Positions 18,091 to 27,587 of a stretch of DNA of 64,000 nt are shown here, piece after piece. Within the stretch, counting starts at the first letter, position 1; each line of letters starts with the position of its first letter. Source of the stretch: Idiomarina piscisalsi (GTDB taxonomy: Bacteria; Pseudomonadota; Gammaproteobacteria; Enterobacterales; Alteromonadaceae); NCBI RefSeq assembly GCF_003987095.1, contig NZ_PIQA01000003.1, positions 186,001 through 250,000 of the forward strand, read 5' to 3'. The translations under genes and the position numbers were made by a program. A model generated the notes under the pieces. The model searched no databases and had not been told where the DNA came from. It saw only the letters and a list, made by a program, of their open reading frames with translations.

Positions 18091-19115
18091 TGGTCATCCT
18101 CTTCGCTTTGCAGCCAGTGCGCTAACTGCTGGTCGAGAATTTTTACGGCATCGGCCGGGAACAACAGTAAGAGATCAAACGCCAGCTTATGTTCTGGCAA
18201 CTGATAGCCAATTTCTATGGCCAGAATTTTCTGCCAGCGTTGCTCACCATGCTTCAGTAATTCCTGCATGGACTGGTTTTCGCCAAGCAACACCGGCTGC
18301 GACGCCGCAAACTCCACATGCAACTGCTGGCCTAAACCGTTTAAACAGGCAGAGGATAAAATAGAGGCGACGTCCATTAACGATTCAATGCGTTGCTGCT
18401 TCACCGAGCCACTGTCACCCAGTTTTGCACCCAGCAGCTTACCTATGTCGTCAATAGCCGCTTCATTAAACAGGGTTAGCGCCTCACCCAATATACCGCT
18501 GCCGGAAAACCCCTGACTGACTGCCGCCACTTGCTGCTTGGCGTCGATGGACTCTATGGCCATGTGCAGTTCAGAAGGTGCAATGAAGTTAACGTTAGGC
18601 ACCGGCAACTCAATGAACGTGTCCAGCACCCGGGCTAAGTGATCACCCGCCTGGCCCATAGCCACGTTCGAAACCTCGCGGTACACATCCAGCGGATTCG
18701 CCGGTGCGTGGGTTTGTTCGTCGGCGACTTTCAGTTGACCACCCGCGGGCTGATAAAGACCGAATTGCTGCAACAAAGTCTGCACCTCTTCGGCCTTCAT
18801 GGGCTTTTTCACAAACGCCATGGCACCCAATGCCTGCACCCGTTTTTGTGCCTCAGGCTGAATATCGCCGGACACCACAATCACCAGGCTTTCGAGTTGT
18901 TCGTCTTTGATTGCCTGCAGGGTTTCGTAGCCGTCTTTTACCGGCATATTCAAATCCAGAAACAGGATTTCCGCACGCCCTTCACGCACACAAGTAAGCG
19001 CTTGCTCACCGTGCTCCGCTTGGTGCACTTCGGCATCCCAGTCATCGGGTAGCGTGCGCAGCAACTGTTTACGCGCCATTTTCGAGTCATCGCACAGGGT
19101 GACTTTTAGCGTCAT
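18087..19115 (-). CDS. Response regulator with CheC-like C-terminal domain
   Basis: A 342-residue protein. Residues 1-125 are a receiver domain with the acidic pocket CDDS (Asp9/Asp10), phospho-acceptor Asp54 (FLDLNMPVKDG) and the Lys of AFVKKPM. Residues ~150-335 resemble CheC/CheX phosphatases (NVAMGQAGDHLARVLD; FNEAAIDDIGKLLGAKLGDSG). It probably dephosphorylates CheY-like proteins, or serves as a phosphate-controlled regulator of chemotaxis or signalling. The frame is open to 19184, but family similarity starts at MTLKVTLCDDSKM. It is the first gene of an operon with the PAS gene and tcdA. No chemotaxis genes are nearby. Confidence 0.75.
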   Translation of the reverse strand: MTLKVTLCDDSKMARKQLLRTLPDDWDAEVHQAEHGEQALTCVREGRAEILFLDLNMPVKDGYETLQAIKDEQLESLVIVVSGDIQPEAQKRVQALGAMAFVKKPMKAEEVQTLLQQFGLYQPAGGQLKVADEQTHAPANPLDVYREVSNVAMGQAGDHLARVLDTFIELPVPNVNFIAPSELHMAIESIDAKQQVAAVSQGFSGSGILGEALTLFNEAAIDDIGKLLGAKLGDSGSVKQQRIESLMDVASILSSACLNGLGQQLHVEFAASQPVLLGENQSMQELLKHGEQRWQKILAIEIGYQLPEHKLAFDLLLLFPADAVKILDQQLAHWLQSEEDDQ

Positions 19116-19164
19116 AGTGTCAGATTTCCGCCCGTTGGTTAATACCGTTATTCTAGCGCAGGCA

Positions 19165-19194
19165 GTAGCCTGATGCCATTGCATCAGGTACGAT
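19165..19194. repeat. REP-like repeat (R2)
   Basis: Palindrome CCTGATGccatTGCATCAGG in the usual frame GTAGCC...GTACGAT, located just upstream of thyA between divergent genes. A member of the same family as R1. Confidence 0.7.
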
Positions 19195-19229
19195 ATAAAA
19201 CATTACGCACAACACAATTTATATAAAAA

Positions 19230-20081
19230 ATGAAACAATACTTAGAGCTGTGCCAACGCATTGTCGACGAAGGTGTTTGGGTTAAAAACGAACGTACAGG
19301 CATTAACTGCCTAACGGTTATAAACGCCGACTTAGAGTACGACGTTGCCAACAACCAATTCCCGCTGATTACCACTCGCAAAAGCTATTACAAATCAGCT
19401 ATTGCTGAGCTTTTGGGTTATTTGCGTGGCTACGACAGCGCGGCTCAGTTTCGTGATATTGGCTGCAAAACCTGGGACGCGAATGCCAATGAAAACCAGG
19501 CCTGGCTGAACAACCCTAACCGCAAAGGCGAAGATGATATGGGGCGCGTTTACGGAGTACAGGGGCGTTCATGGCAAAAACCGGACGGCAGCCACTTAGA
19601 TCAGTTGAGAAAAGTGGTTAATAACCTATCAAAAGGAATTGATGATCGCGGTGAAATAGTCACTTTCTATAACCCGGGGGAATTTGAGTTAGGCTGTTTG
19701 CGTCCCTGTATGCATACCCACAACTTTTCGCTGTTAGGCGACACGCTTTACTTAACCTCGTACCAGCGCAGCTGCGACGTACCGCTGGGGCTCAACTTTA
19801 ACCAAATTCAGTGCTTTGTTCTGCTGGCTCTGGTAGCACAAATTACCGGGCACAAGCCGGGCAAGGCCTATCACAAGATAGTGAACGCTCACATCTATGA
19901 GAACCAGTTAGAACTCATGCGTGATGTACAGCTGAAGCGGGAACCGTTTCCGTCGCCGCAGCTGCATATTAATCCTGAGATAAAATCTTTAGAAGACATT
20001 GAAACCTGGGTCAACAAAGATGACTTCACGGTCAGCGGTTACCAGTGCCACGAGCCAATAAAGTACCCATTTGCTGTGTAG
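19230..20081 (+). CDS. thyA: Thymidylate synthase
   Basis: A 283-residue folate-dependent enzyme making dTMP from dUMP. The nucleophile is Cys160 ([10 protein letters not shown]), the dUMP-phosphate-binding loop is [15 protein letters not shown], and [11 protein letters not shown] is the substrate loop. The length and insertion pattern are those of the longer marine gammaproteobacterial type, not the 264-residue E. coli type. No Shine-Dalgarno sequence is visible; the 25 bases before the ATG are nearly all A/T. It pairs functionally with folA in the same window (DHF recycling), though the two are far apart. A REP-like unit precedes it and a family-B palindrome follows. Confidence 0.95.
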   Translation: MKQYLELCQRIVDEGVWVKNERTGINCLTVINADLEYDVANNQFPLITTRKSYYKSAIAELLGYLRGYDSAAQFRDIGCKTWDANANENQAWLNNPNRKGEDDMGRVYGVQGRSWQKPDGSHLDQLRKVVNNLSKGIDDRGEIVTFYNPGEFELGCLRPCMHTHNFSLLGDTLYLTSYQRSCDVPLGLNFNQIQCFVLLALVAQITGHKPGKAYHKIVNAHIYENQLELMRDVQLKREPFPSPQLHINPEIKSLEDIETWVNKDDFTVSGYQCHEPIKYPFAV

Positions 20082-20087
20082 GTGAGG

Positions 20088-20289
20088 TTGCCTGAGGCCT
20101 AGGAGGAAGCGGCTGTTAAGTCACATGTTTCGCTTGAACGTTAAGGGGTTCTATGCCAGAGACGCTGCAAGTTCATCCATGAACGCTTGACGAAGGCCAT
20201 CCATGGCCTTCGACACTCTGGCATAGACCCCCTCAACACTCGTAACGCTTACATGCGCCTCAACAGCCGTTGTTTGGCCCCCTAGGCAA
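20088..20289. repeat. Family-B palindromic element, copy B1
   Basis: A ~200-bp element in the convergent thyA-lgt gap. The core has a CATCCATG-centred hairpin and GAAGGCCATccATGGCCTTC. The outer arms include GGTCTATGCCAGAG-type pairing (CTATGCCAGAG / CTCTGGCATAG), CGGCTGTT/AACAGCCG and TTGCC...CCTAGG / CCTAGGCAA at the ends. Same architecture as B2 and B3 but with different arms. Confidence 0.8.
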
Positions 20290-20309
20290 GGAACATTCGG
20301 TATATTATT

Positions 20310-21098
20310 TTAAACGCGACGCTTTGCGCGAACCATCAGAAGAACACCTAAAATAATCATTGGTAGAGTCAGCCACTGACCCATTGACATGCCTAAAGAC
20401 AACAGGCCTAAGTGCGCATCCGGTTCGCGGAAAAATTCGACAATAAAGCGAGCAATACCGTAGCCCAATAGGAATAAACCGCTTACCGCTCCAACGCCGC
20501 GAGGTTTTCGTTGGAACCATAAGATAACTAAAAACAGCAGCAAACCTTCTAATAGCGCTTCGTAAAGCTGCGACGGATGCCTTGGCACTGGGCCACCACT
20601 GGGGAAGTACATTGCCCAGGGTACTTCTGCCGCACGGCCCCATAGCTCGCCATTGATAAAGTTACCTATACGTCCGAAGAATAAGCCCATGGGCACTAGC
20701 GGTGTCACAAAGTCCCCCACTTGAAGGAAGTCGCGCTTTTTCTTCTTTGCGTATAAAAACATTGCCGCTATAACACCCAATAAGCCACCATGAAAAGACA
20801 TGCCACCTTCGTGGATATAGAAAATATAGAGGGGGTCGGCAAGGAAGTAGTCAAAATGGTAGAACAAGGTATAACCGACACGTCCTCCAACGAAAACACC
20901 GATGAAACACCAGAACAGTAAGTCACTAAACTGTTCTTTGCTCCAGTTTTCATCTGTTTTAGTTTGGCGAACGCCCCAGAAATAGGCGAACGCAAAGGCG
21001 ACAAGGTAGCTGATACCGTACCAATGCACATCAATAGGGCCAATGCTAAAGGCCACTGGATCTATCGCTGGAAACTGCCAGTATTCGTTCGAAGGCAC
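20310..21098 (-). CDS. lgt: Prolipoprotein diacylglyceryl transferase
   Basis: An inner-membrane enzyme that transfers diacylglycerol to the lipobox Cys of prolipoproteins; first step of lipoprotein maturation. It shows seven hydrophobic segments, the HWYGISYL region and the Lgt signature [14 protein letters not shown], with [13 protein letters not shown]. Two GTG starts are possible. The one at 21098 has AGGGAG at good spacing and matches the E. coli start length (262 residues), while 21107 has the ribosome site touching the codon. The substrates include the DUF885 lipoprotein in this window. It follows the TSUP permease gene on the same strand. Confidence 0.94.
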   Translation of the reverse strand: MPSNEYWQFPAIDPVAFSIGPIDVHWYGISYLVAFAFAYFWGVRQTKTDENWSKEQFSDLLFWCFIGVFVGGRVGYTLFYHFDYFLADPLYIFYIHEGGMSFHGGLLGVIAAMFLYAKKKKRDFLQVGDFVTPLVPMGLFFGRIGNFINGELWGRAAEVPWAMYFPSGGPVPRHPSQLYEALLEGLLLFLVILWFQRKPRGVGAVSGLFLLGYGIARFIVEFFREPDAHLGLLSLGMSMGQWLTLPMIILGVLLMVRAKRRV

Positions 21099-21116
21099 TG
21101 AGGACACTCCCTTGTT

Positions 21117-21908
21117 CTATTTAAAAATGAGTTGTACAGCAACAATAATTAGAAAGGCTGCAAACACTCTCTGCAGCTGCTTAACCGGTAACTTATGGGC
21201 GAGTTTAGCACCTAATGGCGCCATTAAAACCGACGCTACGGAAATACCTATCCAAGCCGGAATATGAATTAACCCGAAAGCGCCTGTGGCTTTTCCTGAT
21301 AGCCAGCCGTTAGCAATGAACATAACGACGGAACTACAACCAATAATAAAACTACCGAGCGACGATATTGCAATAGCCTGACGCACAGGCAGTCGCATTT
21401 TCGTTAAAAAAGGCACAGTTAAGGCCCCACCACCAATTCCAACTAAGCCCGATATGGTGCCAATAATATAACTCCCTAAGGCGACCAACCGTTTTGACAC
21501 CGATGTCATCGGCTCACCTGTTTTCTGCGGCATAACCATACGCGCAGCCAAGGCTATTAATACAATGGAAAAAATACGTTTCAGCCAGTCCGGGTCGATA
21601 ACGGTAACCAGGTACGCTCCGGTCATTGCGCCGATAGACAAGCCAGGCAAAACACGAACTAACCAAAACTTTTCCATTAAGCCGTGCTTAGCATGAGAAC
21701 GCGAAGCGCTGGCGGTTGTCATACAAACGGTCGCCAGACTGGTTGCAATGGCAGAAGGTACAACCAATTCAGGAGGGACGCCTATTATCGGCAACAAATA
21801 AATAAGCAGCGGCACAATAACCAAACCACCACCAATACCAAGCATGCCGGCTAGCAAGCCAGCTACTGTACCGCCCCCCAAGCATAAAAGCCAAGTGCTT
21901 AGTAGCAT
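21117..21908 (-). CDS. TauE/SafE (TSUP) family permease
   Basis: A 263-residue membrane protein with about eight hydrophobic helices. The family's repeated glycine-rich motif appears twice, AGMLGIGGGLVIVPLL and SGLVGIGGGALTVPFL. TSUP proteins move sulfite, sulfonates, sulfoacetate or other small anions; the substrate is not predictable here. It begins 2 bases after the ptsP stop codon and ends 18 bases before lgt. A five-gene transcript rppH-ptsP-TSUP-lgt is therefore likely without thyA, which lies on the opposite strand. Confidence 0.82.
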   Translation of the reverse strand: MLLSTWLLCLGGGTVAGLLAGMLGIGGGLVIVPLLIYLLPIIGVPPELVVPSAIATSLATVCMTTASASRSHAKHGLMEKFWLVRVLPGLSIGAMTGAYLVTVIDPDWLKRIFSIVLIALAARMVMPQKTGEPMTSVSKRLVALGSYIIGTISGLVGIGGGALTVPFLTKMRLPVRQAIAISSLGSFIIGCSSVVMFIANGWLSGKATGAFGLIHIPAWIGISVASVLMAPLGAKLAHKLPVKQLQRVFAAFLIIVAVQLIFK

Positions 21909-21910
21909 AG

Positions 21911-24184
21911 TTACTTACCCGCTCGCACGAAGCCACCCAAGCCCATGCTTTCCATTTTGTCCGCTATCATACTGCGTATTTGCTCCGGGTTACGTGCCTG
22001 TAACGCTTTTGCCAGCATGACATTGAGCGTACTTGAACGCACGTTGCGGAGAATCCAGCGTACTCTGTCAACGTTATAACTGTTCATACTTAGCTGTCGG
22101 TAGCCCATTGCGACGAGTAGTAGCGCACCACCAGGGTCTCCGGCTAATTCACCACATACGCTAACAGGCTTACCCAGTTCCTCACAGCGCCGGGCAATCT
22201 CATCCAAACTCGCCAGAACTGCCGGGTGGTAGGCGTCATAAAGGCTGGCAACGCGTCGATTATTGCGGTCTACAGCTAGTAAGTACTGTGTTAAATCGTT
22301 ACTACCTACTGAGAAAAAGTCGACTTTACTGGCCATGGCCGGTAATTGATAAATAGCTGCAGGGACTTCTATCATCACTCCTAATTGCGGCTGGAATAGA
22401 TTTACGCCAACTTCACACCCCTGCTCTTCTGCAACCTCGAAGTACGCCTGTTTAATGAGCCGTGATGCTTCGTCTACCTCACTGGTGCTAGTGATCATAG
22501 GCAATAAAATACGTAGATTACTTTTACCAATACTAGCTCTTAGCATTGCCCGAATTTGTATCAGAAAAATCTCAGGGTGATCGAGCGTCAATCGTATACC
22601 GCGCCAACCTAAGAAAGGGTTGTCTTCCTGCAGCGGAAAATACGGTAAAGGTTTATCGCCGCCTACATCGAGTGTCCGCATAACCACCGGACGATCAGGA
22701 AACTGTTCAAGCACCTCCTGATACATTTCCGTTTGCTCGTCTTCTGTCGGTAGCTGGTCGCGCATCATAAACGGAATTTCAGAGCGATAAAGCCCAACAC
22801 CGTCAATATTCAAGGACTGTAAATAATCGTGAGCAACATCCAAGCCCAGATTTAGATGTAAGCTAACCCGCTGACCGTCTTGAGTTTCGGCTGGCAAATG
22901 GCTGTGCTCAGAGACAATATCCTTGAGTTCCTGTTCTTCTTCGGCCAACTGATGAAACTGACTAAGCACCTGTGGCGGCGGGTCAATATAGACTTCACCG
23001 GTATAACCGTCGACTGCAAGCTGGCGGTCAGAGAAAAAATGGAGATCAATATCATCAATACCCAATACCGCCGGAATACCCATACTGCGCGCCATAATGG
23101 CTGCGTGCGAGTTACTGGAGCCATTTAATGAAATAATACCGGCGATATGGTCCTGCGGTAACTCTGCAAGCATAGAAGCCGTGACTTCATCCGCCACCAA
23201 TATGAAACAATCCGGCAGCGGTTTACGTTGCCGTTGACGGTTCTGCAGGTGCATAAGCACACGCTGACCAATGTCTCGAACGTCTGTCGCTCGCTCCTTA
23301 AGGTAGGAGTCCTCTAGTGCTTCAAACTGCGAGACGAACTGTTCAACCACGTATTTTAATGCGGTCTGCGCACGCCAGCCTTCTTTAATCATGTTTTCGA
23401 CGGCATCACCAAGGCTGGCTGCATCGAGCATGCCTTGATACACATCGAAAATAGCCAGCGTATCATCAGGAACCTGCCCGGCCATGCGTCGGGACAGTTC
23501 TTTTAAGTCAGCTCGTGTGCGCGCAACGGCTTGCCGAAACTTACGTATTTCATGAACCGGTTTATCGGAGCGTTTTGGAGTGACTTCATCCAGTCTTGCT
23601 TCAGGCCGGGACACATAAGCATCACCAATAGCCACACCGGGAGACCCTGGAAGCCCTCGAAGACTGTGAACCCACGGAGAGTGGTCACTCATTAACAGGC
23701 CTTTCGCATCGGCATGAGCAATGACCACCGCTAACTGCGCCGCCAACGTTACAATGAAAGCTTCTTCTTCGCGGGTAAACTGCCTGGCAACGCTTTGGTG
23801 AACAACCACGATACCCAATACTTTTCTGCGGTGAATAATAGGCGCAGCCAATAACCCACGATAAATATTTTCGTTGGTGTCGACTAGCTTTTTATTGGCA
23901 GGATGCTGACTGGCGTCTGCGATATTCAGTGGTTCTTCCCGCTGTGCAGCGAGACTGATTATACCTTCACCGAAGTCGACGCGAATTGACGAGCCGTCTT
24001 CTGTTCGCAGGCCATCACTGGCGGCCATAACGAATTGACGTTGATCGTTATCAGCAATAAACACACTGCAACTGTCTGTTTCTAGCGCTTCGCGTACCTG
24101 ACCGACCATGGTATTTAGTGCCATGTTAAAGTCAGGCGCTTTATTCACGCCTTCAACAATTCTTTGCAGTGTGACTAACATCAT
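21911..24184 (-). CDS. ptsP: PEP phosphotransferase, nitrogen-related enzyme I (EI-Ntr)
   Basis: A 757-residue protein with an N-terminal GAF domain (residues ~15-160), the linker GLPGSPGVAIGDAYV, then the EI domains: the phospho-His site GSSNSHAAIMARS (His360), GVGLYRSEIPFM and the PEP-binding TIM barrel with GGDKPLPYF and VSVCGELAGDP. EI-Ntr feeds phosphate to NPr and EIIA-Ntr, controlling potassium and nitrogen responses. It starts in a TAATG junction with rppH; a second ATG one codon later matches the E. coli start. rppH-ptsP is a conserved pairing in gammaproteobacteria. Confidence 0.94.
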   Translation of the reverse strand: MMLVTLQRIVEGVNKAPDFNMALNTMVGQVREALETDSCSVFIADNDQRQFVMAASDGLRTEDGSSIRVDFGEGIISLAAQREEPLNIADASQHPANKKLVDTNENIYRGLLAAPIIHRRKVLGIVVVHQSVARQFTREEEAFIVTLAAQLAVVIAHADAKGLLMSDHSPWVHSLRGLPGSPGVAIGDAYVSRPEARLDEVTPKRSDKPVHEIRKFRQAVARTRADLKELSRRMAGQVPDDTLAIFDVYQGMLDAASLGDAVENMIKEGWRAQTALKYVVEQFVSQFEALEDSYLKERATDVRDIGQRVLMHLQNRQRQRKPLPDCFILVADEVTASMLAELPQDHIAGIISLNGSSNSHAAIMARSMGIPAVLGIDDIDLHFFSDRQLAVDGYTGEVYIDPPPQVLSQFHQLAEEEQELKDIVSEHSHLPAETQDGQRVSLHLNLGLDVAHDYLQSLNIDGVGLYRSEIPFMMRDQLPTEDEQTEMYQEVLEQFPDRPVVMRTLDVGGDKPLPYFPLQEDNPFLGWRGIRLTLDHPEIFLIQIRAMLRASIGKSNLRILLPMITSTSEVDEASRLIKQAYFEVAEEQGCEVGVNLFQPQLGVMIEVPAAIYQLPAMASKVDFFSVGSNDLTQYLLAVDRNNRRVASLYDAYHPAVLASLDEIARRCEELGKPVSVCGELAGDPGGALLLVAMGYRQLSMNSYNVDRVRWILRNVRSSTLNVMLAKALQARNPEQIRSMIADKMESMGLGGFVRAGK

Positions 24185-24696
24185 TATCTTCTACGTCGGT
24201 GGTGACGCCCTCCGGACGAGCGAAATGGCATAGCATGCGGGGCAAATTCTTTCATAACCCGGCGATACACATCGCGTTTAAACGATACGACTTGTCGTAC
24301 AGGGTACCAGTAACTTACCCAGCGCCAGCCATCAAATTCGGGATGACCTGAATGCAAGACATCGACGTCTTCTTCCCGACACTTCAGGCGCAGTAAAAAC
24401 CACTTTTGTTTTTGTCCAACACACATGGGCCGTTGTTCACGCCGAATCAGTCGTTTTGGCAACCGATAACGCAACCAGTGACGGCTGGTGTACAGAATTT
24501 CGACCTGCTCAGGCTTTAAACCGACCTCTTCATAAAGTTCTCGGTACATTGCCTGTTCAGGAGTCTCGCCGTCGTGAATGCCTCCTTGTGGAAACTGCCA
24601 GCTCTGCTGGTTAATTCGACGAGCCCAAAATACCTGCCCATGCCCGTTACAGATGACGATTCCTACGTTGGGTCGGAATCCTTCAGCATCTATCAC
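24184..24696 (-). CDS. rppH: RNA pyrophosphohydrolase
   Basis: A 170-residue Nudix hydrolase that removes pyrophosphate from mRNA 5' ends and so triggers decay. The Nudix box spans residues 38-60 ([20 protein letters not shown], then VGL) and is complete. It starts with GTG ([17 protein letters not shown]), matching the E. coli [17 protein letters not shown] start, with GAGGA upstream. The C-terminus is a basic RHHRRRR tail. First gene of the rppH-ptsP operon; divergent from mutH. Confidence 0.95.
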   Translation of the reverse strand: MIDAEGFRPNVGIVICNGHGQVFWARRINQQSWQFPQGGIHDGETPEQAMYRELYEEVGLKPEQVEILYTSRHWLRYRLPKRLIRREQRPMCVGQKQKWFLLRLKCREEDVDVLHSGHPEFDGWRWVSYWYPVRQVVSFKRDVYRRVMKEFAPHAMPFRSSGGRHHRRRR

Positions 24697-24790
24697 GCGA
24701 GCATCCTCAATTATTCTCTGTTACAGTGGATTCTTCCATAAAGCCCGGTTTCGGGCAAATACTCATTTTGGATTTGCGCAGATTTACGAC

Positions 24791-25465
24791 ATGACAGACA
24801 AGCCTTCTCGCCCTACATCCGTTGACGAACTGTTTGAACGCGCAGCCGCACTTGCTGGTAAGCGCTTTTCGGAATTAGCCGAACAGGTGGGTTTAACTGC
24901 CCCAGAAAACCTACGCCGGGACAAAGGCTGGGTGGGACAACTTCTGGAACTGCACCTTGGCGCTACTGCAGGCTCTAAGCCCACTCAGGACTTCCCTGAG
25001 TTAGGCGTTGAATTAAAAACGCTACCGGTCACTCCCGAAGGAGAACCATTGGAAACGACTTTTGTTTGCAGCGCCCCTCTGACGAGTATTGAGGGCGTAC
25101 AGTGGGCTACATCGAACGTGCGCAACAAACTTCAGCATGTACTCTGGCTACCTATTGATGGCCGCCGTGAGGTACCCGTTCCTGACCGAGTGGTTGGCAG
25201 CGCTTTTCTTTGGGCACCCAATGAAAAAGAAGAAGCCCAACTGCGTGCCGACTGGGAAGAGCACATGGATAGAATAGCCTTAGGCCAAGTCGAAAGTATT
25301 ACTGCACGACAAGGTGAAGTTATGCAAATAAGGCCCAAAGCTGCTGACGGCTCTGTTCTAACTGACGCCATTGGCCCTGAAGGCACTATCATTAAAGTCC
25401 GTCCCCGCGGGTTCTACCTCAAAAAAGACTTCACCCGAGCCATCCTTCAGCGTGTTTTTGCTTAA
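24791..25465 (+). CDS. mutH: DNA mismatch-repair endonuclease MutH
   Basis: A 224-residue GATC-specific nicking enzyme that cuts the unmethylated strand during Dam-directed mismatch repair. The catalytic Asp67, Glu74 and Lys76 in [11 protein letters not shown] match E. coli Asp70, Glu77 and Lys79, and [12 protein letters not shown] and [12 protein letters not shown] are family hallmarks. The frame opens at 24578, but similarity starts at [14 protein letters not shown]. Its presence implies Dam methylation and MutS/MutL elsewhere in the genome. Divergent from rppH. Confidence 0.95.
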   Translation: MTDKPSRPTSVDELFERAAALAGKRFSELAEQVGLTAPENLRRDKGWVGQLLELHLGATAGSKPTQDFPELGVELKTLPVTPEGEPLETTFVCSAPLTSIEGVQWATSNVRNKLQHVLWLPIDGRREVPVPDRVVGSAFLWAPNEKEEAQLRADWEEHMDRIALGQVESITARQGEVMQIRPKAADGSVLTDAIGPEGTIIKVRPRGFYLKKDFTRAILQRVFA

Positions 25466-25483
25466 TCAGAGGCGCACCTCGAC

Positions 25484-25516
25484 GTAGATACCTGATACTA
25501 TTGCATCAGGTGCGAT
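25484..25516. repeat. REP-like repeat (R3)
   Basis: GTAGATACCTGATActattgcATCAGGTGCGAT between the convergent mutH and DUF2982-type genes, one unit of the GTAGCCTGA...TCAGGTGCGAT family with a slightly damaged left arm. Confidence 0.65.
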
Positions 25517-25517
25517 C

Positions 25518-26177
25518 TTAACGGCTCGCCTGCAAACGCTGGAGGTGAGCTTTAAATTCGTAGATATCTCTATCGAGTGCATTAGCACTAACATAAAGGT
25601 CGTAACCAAGAAGCTCGCGCATTTGTTCCATTCGCTTGCCAAAAACGCCAATAAGTCCTTTATAAACTTTACCATTGGGGCTTGTATAACTGTCTGGAAT
25701 GTCGAAGTATGGCGTATAGTCCTCCCGGTCGGGAGCTTGGTGCCTTAGTGCCATTGTCAAGAGTTGGCGCTGCTCAAACAATAGTGCGGAAGCTAAGCGC
25801 GGCGATATCTCGTCTAACACCTCTTCTACGTTATGTAGACGGAAACCGATAAAGGGCGCATCTTCAAGATCGAGTACTCGGTTTACTCTGGGTACGTCAA
25901 AGCGAATGATATTTTCCCACCGAATATGCCACTCTCCGCGCCGGTGTAGATATTGAATACCTTCTGGGGTAATTACCAGTGAGACTGGAGGTTCTATTAA
26001 CTTTCCTATGCCAAGCAACATGAATATGCCCGAAGCCGCTCCGAGAACAACTGAAACGCCAATCGGAATGTCATCCCTAATCAGATGCAGAAAGACTAGT
26101 AGCATCAATATAAGCAGCGCGATACCGCAAAAGCTTATGGCATTGCGTCTGGCTTGTGGGCTTACGTTGAATTGCAT
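25518..26177 (-). CDS. Two-TM membrane protein, probably DUF2982
   Basis: A 219-residue protein with two membrane helices near the N-terminus (FCGIALLILMLLVFLHLI and GVSVVLGAASGIFMLLGIG), then a soluble domain with VSLVITPEGIQYLHRRGEWHIRW, resembling PH-like membrane-associated domains, and FDIPDSYTSPNGKVYKGLIG. The size and layout recall the DUF2982 proteins of Vibrio and Shewanella; I am not certain. The role is unknown. It is flanked on both sides by REP-like repeats. An AGGAACGCC ribosome site precedes the ATG. Confidence 0.55.
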   Translation of the reverse strand: MQFNVSPQARRNAISFCGIALLILMLLVFLHLIRDDIPIGVSVVLGAASGIFMLLGIGKLIEPPVSLVITPEGIQYLHRRGEWHIRWENIIRFDVPRVNRVLDLEDAPFIGFRLHNVEEVLDEISPRLASALLFEQRQLLTMALRHQAPDREDYTPYFDIPDSYTSPNGKVYKGLIGVFGKRMEQMRELLGYDLYVSANALDRDIYEFKAHLQRLQASR

Positions 26178-26210
26178 GGCGTTCCTTTATTCCTGCAAAC
26201 TGGTTTATCT

Positions 26211-26300
26211 AGCCCGACGTGATTTACGTCAGGTGCGATTTTAAATTCACAGGCTAATGATGGTTCACCATCGCACCTGATGCAATAGCAATCAGGCTAC
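26211..26300. repeat. REP-like repeat pair (R4)
   Basis: Two inverted units, AGCCCGACGTgatttACGTCAGGTGCGATT and ATCGCACCTGATGCAATAGC-AATCAGGCTAC, facing each other between the DUF2982-type gene and the EAL gene. The right unit is nearly identical to the empty site reconstructed at the IS element near 56.0/57.4 kb. Confidence 0.7.
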
Positions 26301-26304
26301 GTCG

Positions 26305-27039
26305 TTACCGGAACACGACGGGTTGTATGGCTTCTAGCATCGGCTTTTGAAAGAAGTAACCTTGCATAAGAGAGACACCAGCATCTTGCAAGTACTTAAA
26401 CTCGTTTTCGGTCTCTATGCCTTCGGCAATAATTCGTATGCCAAGCTGCTCTGCAATATCCAAAATACCTTTAACCAGTACCTGATTCACTTTATTAGAA
26501 TCGATATTACGAATAAGCTTCATATCTATCTTAATGATGTCAGGCTGAAAATCAGACAAGAGGTTCAATCCAGAGTGACCAGCACCAAAGTCATCAATAG
26601 CAGTCATAAATCCCTCTTTGCGATAGGCTTCAAAAACATCCACCAGAAAGTCCTGGCTGACCACTTTTTCCTGTTCGGTTACCTCAAAAATAATATTACT
26701 TTTTTCGAATCCTGTTTTACGCGCAGTAGATAGCGTTTTAGCCAGGCAAGTTTCAGGCTCATAAATCGCATTTGGCATAAAGTTAATGCTGAGCTTTGAC
26801 GGCAACTCAATTCTTGAGGCTGTTTCTATCGCTTTAACACGGCAGCTTTGATCAAAGGTATATTTTGTATCTTCCGTGATTCGCCCTAATACTTCTCCGG
26901 CGCCTTCACCATTTTCTCCGCGCACGAGCGCTTCGTAGGCAAACACATTTTTTTGACTGGCATCAACAATGGGTTGAAAAGCCATTTTAATACCGAAGTT
27001 TAGTGGCGTTCGGCAATCGCATCCTGGACATGCAGACAT
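26305..27039 (-). CDS. Stand-alone EAL-domain c-di-GMP phosphodiesterase (RimA-like by context)
   Basis: A 244-residue cytosolic EAL domain that fills the whole protein. The catalytic set looks intact: EAL at residues 36-38 (AYEALVRG), INFMPNAI, FEVTE, the DDFGAG loop, KIDMKLIR, EGIET and QGYFF. It should linearise cyclic-di-GMP. The N-terminus has a CPGCDC cysteine cluster that may bind a metal. It is divergent from the RimB/RimK genes. In Pseudomonas a small EAL protein, RimA, is encoded with RimB and RimK and stimulates RimK, so a similar role is plausible here (inference). Confidence 0.85.
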   Translation of the reverse strand: MSACPGCDCRTPLNFGIKMAFQPIVDASQKNVFAYEALVRGENGEGAGEVLGRITEDTKYTFDQSCRVKAIETASRIELPSKLSINFMPNAIYEPETCLAKTLSTARKTGFEKSNIIFEVTEQEKVVSQDFLVDVFEAYRKEGFMTAIDDFGAGHSGLNLLSDFQPDIIKIDMKLIRNIDSNKVNQVLVKGILDIAEQLGIRIIAEGIETENEFKYLQDAGVSLMQGYFFQKPMLEAIQPVVFR

Positions 27040-27164
27040 AAAGTTTCCTTGCTTACTTTTTCATCGTCTTCAAACGAAAAAATTCTTTCAAATGATCACT
27101 AAAAAAATTGCCTTTTTTGAAAAATACTGTATTAAGCATTCAGCGTTAATTACAAGGTAGCACA

Positions 27165-27587
27165 ATGACAACAATTGGTTGGAGAGAATGGGGACACCTC
27201 CCCGCACTCGGCATTAGTAACATTCACATGAAAGTCGATACTGGCGCAAAAACGTCGTGTTTGCACGCTTTTCAACTCGAACCGTTTATGAAAGAAGGCG
27301 AGGAATGGCTGCGCATTTTCGTTCACCCTAAACAAGAATCACTGGAAGAGCACATTTGCGAAGCAAGAGTATATGACAAAAGAGAAGTGACCGACTCTGG
27401 AGGCCATACTGAAGTACGCTACGTGATAAAAACTCGTTTCGTGCTCGGCTCATTTGACCAGGAGGTCGAACTGACCTTAACTAACAGAGACACTATGAAA
27501 TTCAGAATGTTATTGGGACGCCAGGCCATGCGAGGTCATTTTCTGGTCAACCCTGATGCCTCTCACTTACTTGGAGATGTAAAATGA
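27165..27587 (+). CDS. RimB-like retropepsin-type protease (ATP-dependent zinc protease family)
   Basis: A 140-residue protein starting [16 protein letters not shown]. Its aspartic-protease-like motif [14 protein letters not shown] (Asp25) is followed by [11 protein letters not shown] and [15 protein letters not shown]. This is the RimB/DUF785 family, often annotated as ATP-dependent zinc protease. In Pseudomonas RimB cleaves glutamate tails added by RimK to ribosomal protein S6. It overlaps rimK by four bases (ATGA), so the two are coupled. Confidence 0.82.
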   Translation: MTTIGWREWGHLPALGISNIHMKVDTGAKTSCLHAFQLEPFMKEGEEWLRIFVHPKQESLEEHICEARVYDKREVTDSGGHTEVRYVIKTRFVLGSFDQEVELTLTNRDTMKFRMLLGRQAMRGHFLVNPDASHLLGDVK

